From positions 124,001-188,000 of the forward strand of contig NBIV01000005.1 of the NCBI GenBank assembly GCA_003194525.1: DNA of 64,000 bases, written 5' to 3'. The stretch is from Gracilariopsis chorda (lineage: Eukaryota > Rhodophyta > Florideophyceae > Gracilariales > Gracilariaceae). The notes beneath the pieces were generated by a model that saw only the letters and a program-made list of their open reading frames with translations, did not search any database and was not told the DNA's origin. Positions 31,968 through 44,028 of this stretch are shown piece after piece (the stretch's first letter is position 1; every line of letters starts with the position of its first letter). The position numbers were made by a program, and so were the translations under genes.

Positions 31968-34900
31968 TTAAATGCTATTCGTGACGCGCTTTGCCAAGAC
32001 CAATAAGTCGTGCGGAAGCAAGCCACTTCGCATGATGTCGTTCAACTTGCAAAACATCACAATTTCTCTCTTCGTGAAATCTTCTGCCACGTTACGTGAT
32101 CCTTGAACCCATTGCAGGACTGAGATCTCACCGGTCTCAAAAGAATCTCGAAGATTTGCGACGGTGGGCCTGAGTCGATACTCCCGTCTCTCATGGAGAG
32201 TTGTGATTGTCGAATGGATACCATCAGAGTCCACTTTCAAAACGAATGGTAGCTTCACTTTTGTGCCATATGCATCTACGATGCACGAGGTCATCAAGTA
32301 CCCTCGATCCGCAGAAAGAGCTGCAGCCAGGATTTCAGCTCCTATCGAGCTCAACGACACTCTGGCCTGTTTTGCACTTGTCCAATCTAGAACATATTAT
32401 ATGCTTTTTCCACCCCCGGCTGGCACCAAAAGGCCAGAAACATACCCATTTTGCCCATAAGACTTTTTACCTTGACTTTTATGCGAGAACGCTAAATAAC
32501 GTGGAAGTAAATCAAGAGATGGAAGGCTAGCTTAATGGATTTTTGGTGTGAGTGATAGTACTTCGCGAAGTACATGATTCGCGAGAAGTAGGTCTGACAC
32601 TTGTAGCCTTGAAATGCGTTGCTGGAGGTAGCTCGCGGGAAAAAAAGCTTGCGGAAGGACACCGTGCCCTACAAAGTTAAAGGGTCCCGTTACCGATAGA
32701 AATTATTTCCGTTCGGCAGCAGTAAATGATGAGTCGAATTATTTCCGACGGGTCCGCGTCACCTCTATCTGGTTTATCGTATCCATGTACTCTTGCATAT
32801 TCAGCGTGATCGCCCCGTCTTCATGGCGTAGTATTCGAAGACCATTGAAGATAAGTTGTGAGGAGCAGTCGAAGTTTCCCATCGTGAACCTTCTTCCAAT
32901 CTTTTTGTGGAACAAAGAGAGTTCGTGTGGTGGACCAGCCATAAGGAGATCATCAACAACTTTGGCCAACGCAAGACAAATAGAGCGAATATCATGTCGC
33001 AATATGAATAGCTGTGGGAGACCAGGAACGACTTCAATATTGTTCTCGGACATCCAGCTCTCTATCGTCCGCTGCAAGAGTTCTCCTGGCTCTACAAGGC
33101 CATATGTGGGGGCGAGGAGTTTCCAGACGATGCCAGGCTGTGCCCAGCCTCTCTGCGGGACCATGAAGATATCTCTTTCAAGTTTGCCCCCTTGAAGGTA
33201 GGCTCCTTTGATATCTAATGTGCCCAACGGAAAGTTCAAAGAAGCAGCGATCGAGAGTACAATTCTGATCACCGGGAATTGTGCCGAGGACAAATCCTTC
33301 CGGATGCCTTCCTTCTCACGGTGACGGTTACCATGTGGGACTAAACGACACTTGAGACGTAGGGCATCCATTTCTCCATCATCTTTGATGTGAAAGAAAT
33401 GATGAGAGGAGACGATGTTCGTGTTTCTCGGCAGTGAAGAACGTGGCACCTCTGCATAACAACCGTCGTAAACCGTTTTCTCTTTCGAGATGGCCTTGTC
33501 CATTATCCATCGTGGGTGTAATTCTATTCGGGATTCCGAGACATGGTCTTTTCCAATCACCAGCTTTGCTTGCCTCAGCAGCTCTGGTTCCGATGACCGC
33601 AGATTAAATGGCGCAGTGGCAGCTTTTAGGATCGTAGAACCTATGTTCTTCTCAGGACGAGGAGGGTTATGAGGTTTCCCAATTTCCAAGGCTGGGAGCT
33701 CAATTACCTTACGTTTTTCCCCTGTAAGCATAGACCGAACATTCGGATGGCAGGACCACAGGGAATTCTCGGATGAGTTCATTAGAAATTCAATGCTACC
33801 CTTGTTCATCGCCACGTGATTCGGATCAGCGGGACCTGGTTTGTCATCTACTTCTGGTACGGTTTCCTCATTTTCATGAGGCTCATCCACAACAGAATAC
33901 CACATCGGAGATTCGCCGCTGCGTACAGATTTAAGAGCGCCGAATTTGGCACAAGTCTCACATCTTCATAGGCAGCACGAATGATCGGTCCCTGCCGCTC
34001 CTGGTTGGAGGAGAGTAGGAGAGAATGTTTCTGGGCTTCACGAACTTATGCCACTTTCTATACTCCAAACTTCGGACCCCGTTTGAAATAGTATACTGGG
34101 GTTTGTTTTGGGAAATGAGTTGAAGACAATACTTGTGCGTACCGGGTTTTGTGTAGGATCTCGATGGCCCATCGGTCACACTGTTCATGATAAGAGTCCA
34201 ATAGCTTGCCGTAGTCGGAGTTTGTGGTAAGCCCATCAGGCGTGGCGTATAGCCACAAACAAGTTCGAAGCTACTCATCTTTCTGCCACCGTACATGACG
34301 TTGCTCAGAAAGACGGCTCGAGAGAGTATCTCCGCATAAGTGAACTCGGAGCTATGAGTGGCTGCGAAGTAGTGCGCATCTTGAAGAAGTCTCATTGCGA
34401 TGAGCCTGACAATAGCATTCTTCGACTCGACCACACCCATCTTATTGTGTTTTCGAGCTGGTTGTGGTTCGAAAGTGATGGAGTGTACGGCGAGGAAGTC
34501 CTTGAAGACCCCTTTGTCGAATTCCGGGTCCCCGGACAACGAGTGCGGAGCACCATCTACATTGACCCATTGATGGTCGAAAGCAATCTTCACTTCCCTC
34601 AGCTCACGAGTCTGCAGCCAAACTGCCGCAGAGTACGACGATGAGAGGTCTACCATGTGTACAATGGGTAGGTTCTCCATTTCTGAAATGAAGAAGAAAT
34701 CAATCTGCACATGATCATTGAATGGAACGAGTAACCCACGGAACGAGACTTTCCGTGAAGATAGTGGACGTCCAGTACTCTTGCATGTGGTGCACTTCTC
34801 CACAGCAGCCTTCAACGCCTGTTGAAGCACGGGGGTGAACATGCCCGCACGCCGGCACACCTCAGACATATCATTAATCGTCAGGTGAGTAAAGCCATAA

Positions 34901-36808
34901 AGCTTCGTAGCGAACCGGCGACAAACTTTGCCGTCTGTATAATTCTCCTGTATTGCCTTTGAAGTTGCATTCTCAAGAAGTCTGCGATAGGAATGGAAGT
35001 AAGAACGAATGGATTCATAGTAAATCTGCACTACAAGTAGCCTCCTTCTTATGGTGTCCTCAGGGTCACCTAGAAGGCGTGAGCTGTATGTCTGCAGGCT
35101 TAGCTGAGAGTCGGCAAGTACGCCTTTTGGAAGGACAAGAAGCCGATCTTTGCCGAGCAGGTTGCCTTTGTGCAGTACATCGTTGCCTAAAAGCAACAAA
35201 CCATCCCCGTGTACTATATACAATGGAATCGACGCCTGTCGACCTTCAACGTCCACTACTGTAAGGTCCCAAATTGCAAACACAATACGGGCGTCATCAC
35301 AGTTGGTCCCGTACCCATGTTAGAAGGGTTCTCGGTCCAGTGGGCGAAGTTTGAAGGGTATTCCGAGTGCCGAAGCTACAAGGACAGCCGATGGAATGAC
35401 CCCAACATTTCGGGGGCACCCGACATCAACAACCGGGTTGGGGTCATCCCTCCATGGAATGAACCGCTTGGCTCCACGCCGAACGATTAGGCTTGATTGC
35501 CGTTCGAGGGCGTAGAGCCCTTGCGAAAAAAAAGCATCAGAACTCTTCTTCTTGTCTGTGCTTCCCTTGGCCAGACGATGCATCTTATCAATGTAGGTCT
35601 CCCCACCATTGAATGAGCAGTCTTTCGAGTTGCGGAAGTGCTCTGGTGAACCGCATTCCCAACAGAATCCATGAGTGCGTTTGTTTGGTCTCTCGGAACG
35701 ACCAACATTCCCGCTCTTGTCCTTAGAGGCCCCAGAAGACGATTGTTTTCTCTTATATGTCTTTTTGGGACGTGAACTGGATGGCGAGGGCTTGTTGCGG
35801 GCTTCCGGCTCTGTCAAGCCAACTCCATAAGACAAGAGTGCTTTGTGGACGCGTTCCTGGACCATAGCTTCGATATAGTTTCGTGAAGTCTCAGCCAAAG
35901 CCTGATTTGTGGCCAAAGAGAGAGAGTAAAGAACCGAAACGGCGTCATCCATCCGCAATACAACTCTTGGAGTGGGGGGTTTGGAGATCTCCTTCATATG
36001 TTCAGGCTTACTGTCTCATTTCTTCTTAGGAAGACTAGCGGTTTGCAGCGCTAGCCTGTTGGAAATCTCTTTGATGTTCCTCCGATAATCCTGCAGAAGA
36101 GTTTCAAAGACTCTTTATCTTCGGGAATTTCAATGGGGTCGAGCGTGCGGATAAGGGAATTGGAAACCTCTCTAATCTTCTTGATGACTGAGAAACCTAA
36201 TGTAGTGCCGTCGACAACCACTTGTCCTTGATCTAGACGAGATTGGGCTTGCGACAAAAGCTGAAGAATTACGTTGTGGACCGTATTCTCGGGTAGGTTG
36301 GCATATTACTTAGCCTAATTGCCAAGACTTCTCCAACATGGCTGGATGTCCCAAGTCTTGTATGAATAAGGTGAATAGAAGCCAATCCACGGAAGTGGTC
36401 TACAAATGCAACCAAGTATTCTTGCTTACGACGACGACAGCTAGAAACTATGTTGAACGAAGATATCCAACGATTAACCATAGCAATCGTAGGGTCCAAG
36501 GCAATGAGGTCAAGTATTTCCTAGACGGCCTGAAGTTGGTCATCTTGGCGAAAGTCGATTCGACCTTTTGCGTGAGCTTCTTCAACAATACTTTTCTGCA
36601 CTGGAGGAAGACCTTGTTTGACTAGAAGACGTCCAACTATGGTGAAAATTGTTTTGTACCGTTTATCAGGACCCTTTTCCGCTGCTATGCGGATCATGTC
36701 AACCCATTCAGAAACATTGTGACGCCACTGAAGTACATCATAGGTAGTTTCGAATTTTGGAACGTCATGCGAATTTGGCATTGTACACGAATATGATTCT
36801 GGGCCCAT
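31968..36808 (-). mobile_element. Copia-2: divergent Ty1/copia-type element, fossil
   Basis: The order on the - strand is gag with zinc knuckle, protease-like segment, integrase, reverse transcriptase, RNase H, the Ty1/copia order. It is only distantly related to copia-1. No LTR pair or target duplication was found, so the limits are those of recognisable coding. Several breaks occur. It appears old. Confidence 0.8.
31968..36808 (-). pseudogene. Copia-2 gag-pol (fossil)
   Basis: Gag starts near 36808 (MGPESYSCTMPNSHDVPKFE). A basic region precedes a zinc knuckle with unusual spacing (CWECGSPEHFRNSKDC, near 35655). A protease-like VDVGCPRNVGV follows near 35420. The integrase zinc region TKLYGFTHLTINDM ... 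CTTC (near 34790-34890) and core (VQIDFFFI; SGDPEFDK; KHNKMGVVESKN) come next. RT is recognised by LDIKGAYLQGG and VVDDLLMAG (near 32945). RNase H shows SSIGAEILAAALSAD and NVAEDFTKR. Confidence 0.82.
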
Positions 36809-38588
36809 AACTGAGCTAGCGTGTAGTACAAGACGCGTGCGAAACGTGTGCAGTAGAGCCTTGTCGTCTCCGAGCGCCAGAAAACGTAATCGGGAGTACT
36901 CGTCCTCCCGCCTGCCCCCTTTCTTCCGGGCTCCTTCCCGGAGTGAGGCAGGCTTGACTTTTATTGTCCTGCAGAGGCTCAGTGAGCTGCGTGCGAGCAG
37001 CGCGAGCTCACAAACCCTCGTGTAAGGTTCGTAGTCGTCTTAGAGTAGCTTGCCACAGACATGAGCTAAATATCCGTCTATTTCACACGTAGGACACGAA
37101 CGTCCCCCCAAGCGCTTGCACTTGTATGTGTGGGTCGTCATTTGTCGTACTAGGGAATATCCCTGTGGTTCCCAGCTCATAGCCAGTCGTCTTGCGCAGA
37201 TCAAATTAATATAAACCAAGGGCTTTTTTTACTTAGCGCATGCGCTGGAACTTCGTCGGACTTGAAGGTCCGAAAGTCGGGCTCGCCTTAAATACGAGTG
37301 ATAAATCACATCGAAGTGGGATTGGCATCTTAAAAAAGTGAGACTAGTAATCTCTTGCCCGCGGAGCAGTGATGCGACGAAGGCGTCACTTATGAGACGG
37401 TCAGCCACTCTACTTCCATAAAGGAGCATTTCTATTTTTGGATGCAGAGGGGTTCCTGAGAGGGGCCGATTCCACTCCTAGGTGGCAGTAAATGGAGATC
37501 GACTATCTTTTTGGGAGTTCCCAGAGCAACCGATGGAGTGCCATGCAACGGTTTTCCATTCGGACAATTTTTCTGTGGCCAGTGGCTACTCTCTCGAGGC
37601 GATCTGCCCCCAACCAAACAGGGTTACGAAATCAGATGTCCATTAACTTTCTAGCTCTTGCGCCGGTTATCTTTATTCAACTGGTATGTGATACATGACA
37701 AGACCTTCTGGAAACGGCTATCAGCAGGTTTAATTTCACCGAGATTGTGCTTGCGCAAGCCCGGAGTGGACTGGGAAGACGAAGTTCATTCATCATTTGG
37801 ATTTGAATATTTTGCATCAGAATCACGGGTCTTGTTGGAGCACCCACGCTTCCTCTTGGATTTCCAAGCCAAGGCCTGCCGTTACGTTACACCTTTGTTT
37901 TACATTGAAACCCTATGCTTGATTAGGAAAGCCAACTGGCTTTTTAGCGCACGATGTTTGACCTCACGATCGCCAAACCTCTGGTCGTACTCGACTATCT
38001 TTGCTGCCATATTGGGGTTCTCTCTTTAGACAGAGGCACTGCTTCTTGCTTTGTCGCATGCACACATGTCCACGGCTCTCACTGGCAAGAAACAACTAGA
38101 GTCGTATTTGCATGGCAACCTGCATGTGGTCTGCCCCGTGAACGATCAACTAATGGAGTCGTGACTCGAGAGAATCCTTCCAACTGCACCGGTTGGGCTA
38201 CATTAAGATCAAAGCTCCCCTACGTGTGTGGAAACCCCCACCAAACCCGGTGTAGCCACGCTGGTTGTCACTGGCTTGTTCACCTACTGGTGTAAGCTAT
38301 CATTCACCCTGGATTACTGATCTGGCTCTCCAGCGACGGACGCGAGAGTGGGGTAAACTCCAAATCAGGGAAGGCAGCGCGGGGCGCCGGGGTTGGTGCG
38401 CTTGGTGGATCGCTGGAATCAACTGAGGCCACGGAGAGGGGTTCTTACACTACGGCTTTCGCCGATGACAAGGCAGTGCCTTTAATACTCTGCAACTGCG
38501 AAGTTACAGGTGCTTGACCATGTGCCATCCAATCAACTCGGAAGAGTTTGGGCGGTTTACTTCCACTGCAACTCCCACCAGAGTTCTT
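36809..38588. other. Interval without recognisable gene
   Basis: It holds the expected but unrecognised 5' end of copia-2. A - strand reading around 37400-37900 has a basic, gag-like composition but no motif; the + strand ORF 37658-38029 (123 codons) also has none. No terminal repeat pair is visible. Confidence 0.4.
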
Positions 38589-38597
38589 ATCAGATGT
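38589..38597. repeat. MULE-B target-site duplication, left copy (atcagatgt)
   Basis: A perfect 9-bp direct repeat with 45935-45943; 9 bp is the usual duplication length of Mutator-like elements. Confidence 0.9.
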
Positions 38598-38961
38598 GGC
38601 TGGGACTGAATATAGGTGATGTAAAATATGTAAAATCTGTGCCAATCACATTACAGAGTTAAAACAGGCACAGCGAGCGAAACGGCAGAGAGAACCACCT
38701 CTAGGCCCTCTCAGAGCAGCTTGTTATGCCATCCAATCAGAGCAGAGATTTCACCCCGCCACGGTCCGTATGTAAAGGCGTATCCAATCACTGCATGGAA
38801 AGTCAGCCCAGTGCAGTCAACGCGCCGCCCTTGATGCGGATGGACATTCCCACTACCGCACTCGGCACGCAGAGCTCGAGTCTCATCTTGCCGATCTGTT
38901 TGCATCACCCTCTCCGCTCCTCTTGGCATTCTGCGTGCACCACCTCTTTCGCTCGCAGTAC
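38598..38961 (+). repeat. MULE-B left terminal inverted repeat (364 bp)
   Basis: The inverse of 45570-45934, roughly 85-90% identical by eye with single-base indels. The ORFs seen inside both repeats (38726-39286 + and 45519-45806 -) are the same sequence read twice, not a gene. Confidence 0.93.
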
Positions 38962-39055
38962 ATCCGTGATAGAACTCAATAAGTTGGTTCAGAACGCAGT
39001 TCTCATCTTGCTGGTCTGTGTGCACCACCTCCTCCGCTCGCAGTATTTCCGCATG
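38962..39055. repeat. Partial tandem copy of the TIR inner end
   Basis: The motif ctcatcttgc ... ctgtgtgcaccacc ... ccgctcgcagta is a diverged second copy of the last part of the left terminal repeat (about 38882-38960), placed directly inside it and absent from the right side. Confidence 0.6.
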
Positions 39056-39481
39056 GTAAAACTCATTACTTCAGTTCAAGCAAGAATACGATGGCGCATA
39101 CAGAGTGAAGAGTTCCTGGAAAAGACTCGACGAAGAAAGTTCTGCGAGAAGTACTGGCTAACAGCACTACGGAATGTAGTGGGAGATGAATGGATTTTGA
39201 CCTATGCCAAACCAATCCTTTTTATTTCGAACGAGATGGGTGGAGTTAGTGGTATGTCAATGCAAAGACAGGCTCAAATGCAGTAATGGACTCAAATACC
39301 TACGAGGCCTCTGGGCTGCAATCCAACAATACTTTTGGCAGGAGTGTCATGAATTACAACACCGCGCAGCCGATTACCGTTAATGCAAGCGCCATTGAAA
39401 TCTGTTAAGAGCACTGGGACCCTCAGCGAATAGCGGAAAGAACACACACACGACGCTGCACGATCAAAAAGAAAGAAGAAA

Positions 39482-40377
39482 GTGCGTTTGGAGCTGCAAC
39501 CAGAAGGCCGCCCGAGGAAGACCCTTTTCGAAATAAAACGAGAGAAGTATATCGCAAGGAGAGCACGTGATGCACAAGAAAGTCATCCGGCGATTTCAAC
39601 CCCAGATTCAGAGAATCTGTATTCCAAAGGGCTGTCAGTCAAAGAACCGCAAAAAGATGCAGAAGAGAGTTCATCCATGGAATTTGATGTAGATCTAGAA
39701 GCACAAGATCTTCTTCGATATGCTTTGCCATCTGATGTTAAAAGCAAGAAGAAGCGGGACATTGATGTGATATACCGTCAGTTACTCAGCAGTTCTGAGC
39801 CTTATTCACGTCAGACTGGTGCTATGGGAAGTGACAACAAAGCATTCAGCAGCACGGATGATTATGTCGATTTCTGGGATCCTTTGCTCGTAGCTAAGTA
39901 CAGGGCTTTGGTGATGAAAATGATCGGTGAAGAGAATATGTTTGCTGCCCGATTCAAACAGGATCCACATGGCTATAGATATTGTCGAACCGCTTTTGAG
40001 ATTCAAGAGCCTCCATCAAGCGTTGGTTATTCCCATCATCTTTCTATACAACTGTGTGAGGGCCAGGGAGGCGAGACCAAGGGTTCACGTGGGGGGTTCT
40101 CGAGCTTTCAATCTTTGACGCCCAGCCTACTGACATAGTTTACTTGTTAATAGCGACAGCAAGATGTACTGTCGGTGAGTCTGGCGATGTAACCGAATCA
40201 ATTGCCTTTGTTGTTTCTAAGAAAGTGAACAAGGGAGTTCTACAACTCGAGCTTCGAATCTGCTTTCCTTTTCTTCCCGATGGATTACTATGGCAGATCT
40301 TAGATCCGTCAAAGGTTTATGCAGTGAATGATGCTGAAATGGTACAATCACAACCTAGCCGAACAGCGTCAGCATGA
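39482..40377 (+). CDS. Unrecognised ORF pair inside MULE-B, convergent with the transposase
   Basis: The first ORF (39482-40138, 218 codons) starts basic (GRPRKTLFEIKREKYIARRA), then an acidic linker and DYVDFWDPLLVAKYRALVMK. A second frame, open from about 40096 to 40377, continues sensibly with LELSIFDAQPTDIVYLL, SIAFVVSKKVNKGVLQLELR and stops at 40377, so one frame change or intron separates them. The order FxPLL ... hydrophobic beta ... xxDIVxL ... AFVV loosely resembles the N-terminal region of SEN1/SETX-type superfamily-1 helicases. No helicase motifs are present. It may be a captured host fragment or a second transposon gene. Confidence in function is low. Confidence 0.4.
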
Positions 40378-40736
40378 GAACCAAAAGCAGCGGGCGGTTG
40401 GCTCTCAGTCGCAGAACTCGAAGGGGGCATTACTTTACTTATTCTGATCTGCATGATCTTCGACTATGCTCAGGCCTCTATTAATGGCTTTGTCGAACAT
40501 GTTTCGGATATTCTGGTTAGACATATGGGTAGGAGTATCAAAAACTTGGGGCCTGCTTTGAGATTCGACTCGCCGATGAGAAGTTTTGCCTCGCGACTTT
40601 TTCGTTTGCGAAGTTTCAAGGCATGATCTCTTTCATTTTTCGTTTCACGTTAGTCCTGCGTTTGGATTCTTGACTTTAATAGGATTAATGCTGCTTGCAG
40701 ATGGTTTCACAGAAAGAACCTCTCGCAGTCCCGAGG
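40378..40736. other. Convergent 3' region of MULE-B genes
   Basis: Lies between the + strand ORF pair and the transposase stop. No ORF or motif is seen; it would hold the 3' ends of both transcripts. Confidence 0.45.
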
Positions 40737-43700
40737 TTATCTGAGCAGAACTTTGAGAAGACAGAAGAGGAGCTCGTCCGGAAGATAATGATTTGATCGC
40801 GTTTTCAAGAACGAGGCGTACGCTCTGCAGAGCAAGGGACCAAGGCTTGACGCTAGGCCATGCATTTTGTCTGTTAATATTCTCGCGTCAGACCAAGACA
40901 AGTAGTCCCTAACTTCCTTTTCTATGGCCTTACTCACTTCTTCTTCTTGTGCACACTCAGAGTTGGTGTCAGCTTTCACCTCCTTATTTTGAACAGTTCG
41001 GAAGTGCTGCGTCGCTATCTTAGACCTGATATCCGCGATGTACTTTACGTAACCGTCAGCATGGTTGAATTTCCAATAAGGTTCGAAAAATTCTTCGATC
41101 TCAACTCTGTTACCGAAAATGGCTCCCAATCTGTCATGGCGGAGAACAATATCAGGGTATGCCACGGCGCATCGTACCATGTGACGGCATGAAAACCCCG
41201 CAATGGAATGTTGTTGGCACGAGCAGGCGGCGAAAACCTTGTGACCCTTTTCGTAATCCAGTGTCTCACGTCTGGTCATAAAAACTTGAAACATGGATGG
41301 GATCGAGGAGAATTGTATAGTTTGCGGATGACTGTCCAGTGCCTTTGTGCGTTGCACCTTGAGTACAACGACGTCCTCGAGAATATCGTCATCTGGTACT
41401 CGAGTATCAGGCCAAGCTGCCCCGCTCATGGTTATTACCTCAGCATCAAGTACAGCATATGATTTGCTCGGAGCCACGCTCAAGTCCACAAACTTCAGGA
41501 GGGAATACGCCGTATAGTTCGTGATGAGGCCATTCATGACGCGCTTTGGTAGTGGAAGCTGGCAGTTTGCAATCTTTCGGTGACTCCAGCTCTGCTGCTT
41601 GAGCGTTTTTTGTCTGGAAAGAGCTCGCTTCTCATTGCTCTTCTCTGTTACTCTGGCCATTTCTTTGGGGACTTTGTAAAGGGGCACTGTTCTCTGAAGA
41701 ATGTGCCGTCTGTATGAGGAGTTCGAACATTCGGTGTATCCCGTTCCCTGGAAGAGATAACGGTATGGTACAGATAGGTTTCGGTAGAAAGCCACCAGCA
41801 TCTGCAGTTGTTTATGGTATAAGAAATTGTACCACGAAGGCGGGTCTTCCTGGAAAAAGTAAAAGAACTTTCGTTCGAAATCTGTTCGCAGAGCTAAAAA
41901 CGTTTCCTCCGTCCTCGCATTTCTTATTCTAAAGAGATCTGCTGACATCTGTTTCGAAACATTCTCGAGCCCAACTTTGCTACACCATGTGACACAATTC
42001 TTCATCTGATTTTGATTCAGATGCCACTCGTCCAGTGCAACGTAAGAAGACTTGAACACCGTCCGGGCGGCATTTATACAGGGCACGCTCTGGTCCATTG
42101 CAATCATAGACGGAGACAATCATATCGTAGACTGGAATTGTCGTAAGACCCTTTCGAAGCTTTCCTCGGTTTCACTAGAAATAAATGCCATAAAGAAAGT
42201 TAGAACAAATCCGTCATTTGATCTTCTGTTGATGGTCAGGAAAGGAAGCCCAAATCTGTTAGAAATTACCTTGCAATCGATGGTGACTCCGGGTGTCACA
42301 CCAAATTTCTCGTAGTCATCCAACCACTCCCTGAATGTCCATGCCGCAGAGTCCATTTTCCCATCATCAGTGATGGTCGAAAACACTTGATGTGCTGAAT
42401 CCTCTTCTCGTATTCGTAGTAACTCTTGCCAAAGGCGCATGCATTCGTGTTCTTTGGGAGCCTCCACACCCATAGCGTAAGTCAGCTTGTTGCGCAACAC
42501 CTTTGTATTGATAGATATGTCATACTATTCCTCGAGCAACCTCACAATGTCTCAAAATGGGATGTGGATCTCATTTCTCAGCTTAAATGCCTCTGCCTGT
42601 AGCCTTGGGGGGAGGTGATGAACCATTTGTTGACATTTGGGGGATGATTGTGGTACGACACCTTCATTTTACACTCATACTTCTTCACAATGCTGTCATC
42701 AGTTTCTCGACTGGAGACACAGTCAAGAGTTCTGGTATGGCACGTAAAGGGACACTTCTGCGCTATTCTGTTCCTATTACATTTCACAATAGCTCTTTGT
42801 AGTACTGCTCTGTGAGCAAGTCCCTCATATTTCTCCTCTCTGGGTGCCACAATGTGTTTGTGATACCGTGAGCTCCTTGTTGTAAGTGTATGTCCAACGC
42901 ACTCTGCGATAAACTTCACCTCTCCAAGTACCGCAAGTCCTGGCACGTTTTCTTCTACTTTGGATATGTAAGCATAAAGTGCCTCACTGAATAAACCTTC
43001 TTCGCTCTCTTCAGATTCATCACTTCCAACAGAGCTCGCGGGAGTGCCTTCTCTAGTAGTTAGAACATCCAATTAGTCCACAACTTCGGTGGCCGTAGAG
43101 CTTAGGCAAACTGACGCAAATAGCGAATGAGAAGGTACTTCCTCATCATCGATAAACGAATCAATTAAAAGAACATCATCATCTGGGTTGCTCTCTTTTG
43201 TGTGAAGCTGATCAGCAACCATCTTGTTCTCCACAGCCCCTCCCACAGCATTCACGTCTCTATGTTCTGCTGCCTGGGTTCCTATGTCATATTGTTTTGG
43301 AAATATGACTCCAGTACAGTTAATATCTTCTTCAAGGTTTCGGGCTTCCACGTCCCCGATCTCAGTTGTGCTTGTTCTTCTGACGTCAACACCGGTGTTC
43401 TCTCTACTCGAAATTGGCAGAAACCCATTGCAATCCCTGGCATTCACTACTGCCGACAAATCTTTATCGCTCGTACGAGCTAGATCTGCGATGAAATCGC
43501 TGTCCATAGAAACACGTTGAAATTTGGCTAGCCGTACGTCTTCCTTTTCCCTTTCATAATATGGTACTAACGTCTTTTCAATTATTGACCATACAACGTC
43601 CAAAGATTTATCTGCTTTCCATTCCCTTATGCGCCCCTTCATAGACCTAATCGCGGCATTATATCTTTCCATGGATGCTGGTCTTGAGACATGGATGGGA

Positions 43701-44028
43701 GGATGGGTATTTGTAGACGTTCGTGATGTTGCCCAACGCATCGTGGAAGGCATACCACGATTGCACATCGACATGAGTGTGGTGGCTTGTACTTGATACA
43801 TCGGAGCCGTCCAGTTACAATATTGCTGTGCTGAACATGTTGCCTGGTTATATTCTTCAGCCTGTGTATTCCAAACTGCTCCCCAGACCTAGAAAGGTCG
43901 TACAAAAGACGCGGGAGATCACAAATCTCTGCAAAGTTCTCAACGGCGTTGGAGCTTTGAATTACAGAACAACCGCTATTTCGGCTATAAGAAAAGGTTT
44001 CGGCCCTGATAATATCGGTTGTATGCAT
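40737..44028 (-). pseudogene. MULE-B transposase (FAR1-like N-terminus, MULE core, SWIM finger)
   Basis: Cut-and-paste transposase, Mutator superfamily. From the right: an N-terminal module (44028-43530; LPRLLYDLSRSG) shared with MULE-A; an acidic linker; a zinc region with CPFTCHTR ... YHNHPP (42578-43072), resembling FAR1/WRKY-GCM DNA-binding domains; first catalytic Asp in TIDCKVISNRFGLP (near 42280); second in AMDQSVPCINAA followed by LDEWHLNQNQ (near 42020); a SWIM finger CSCQQHSIAGFSCRH (near 41190); then an alpha-helical tail. In-frame stops fall at about 43073 and 42120, and frame changes near 43800 and 42540, so the gene is dead or at best partly spliced. The intact 460-codon stretch 40737-42119 shows it decayed recently. 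Confidence 0.88.
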
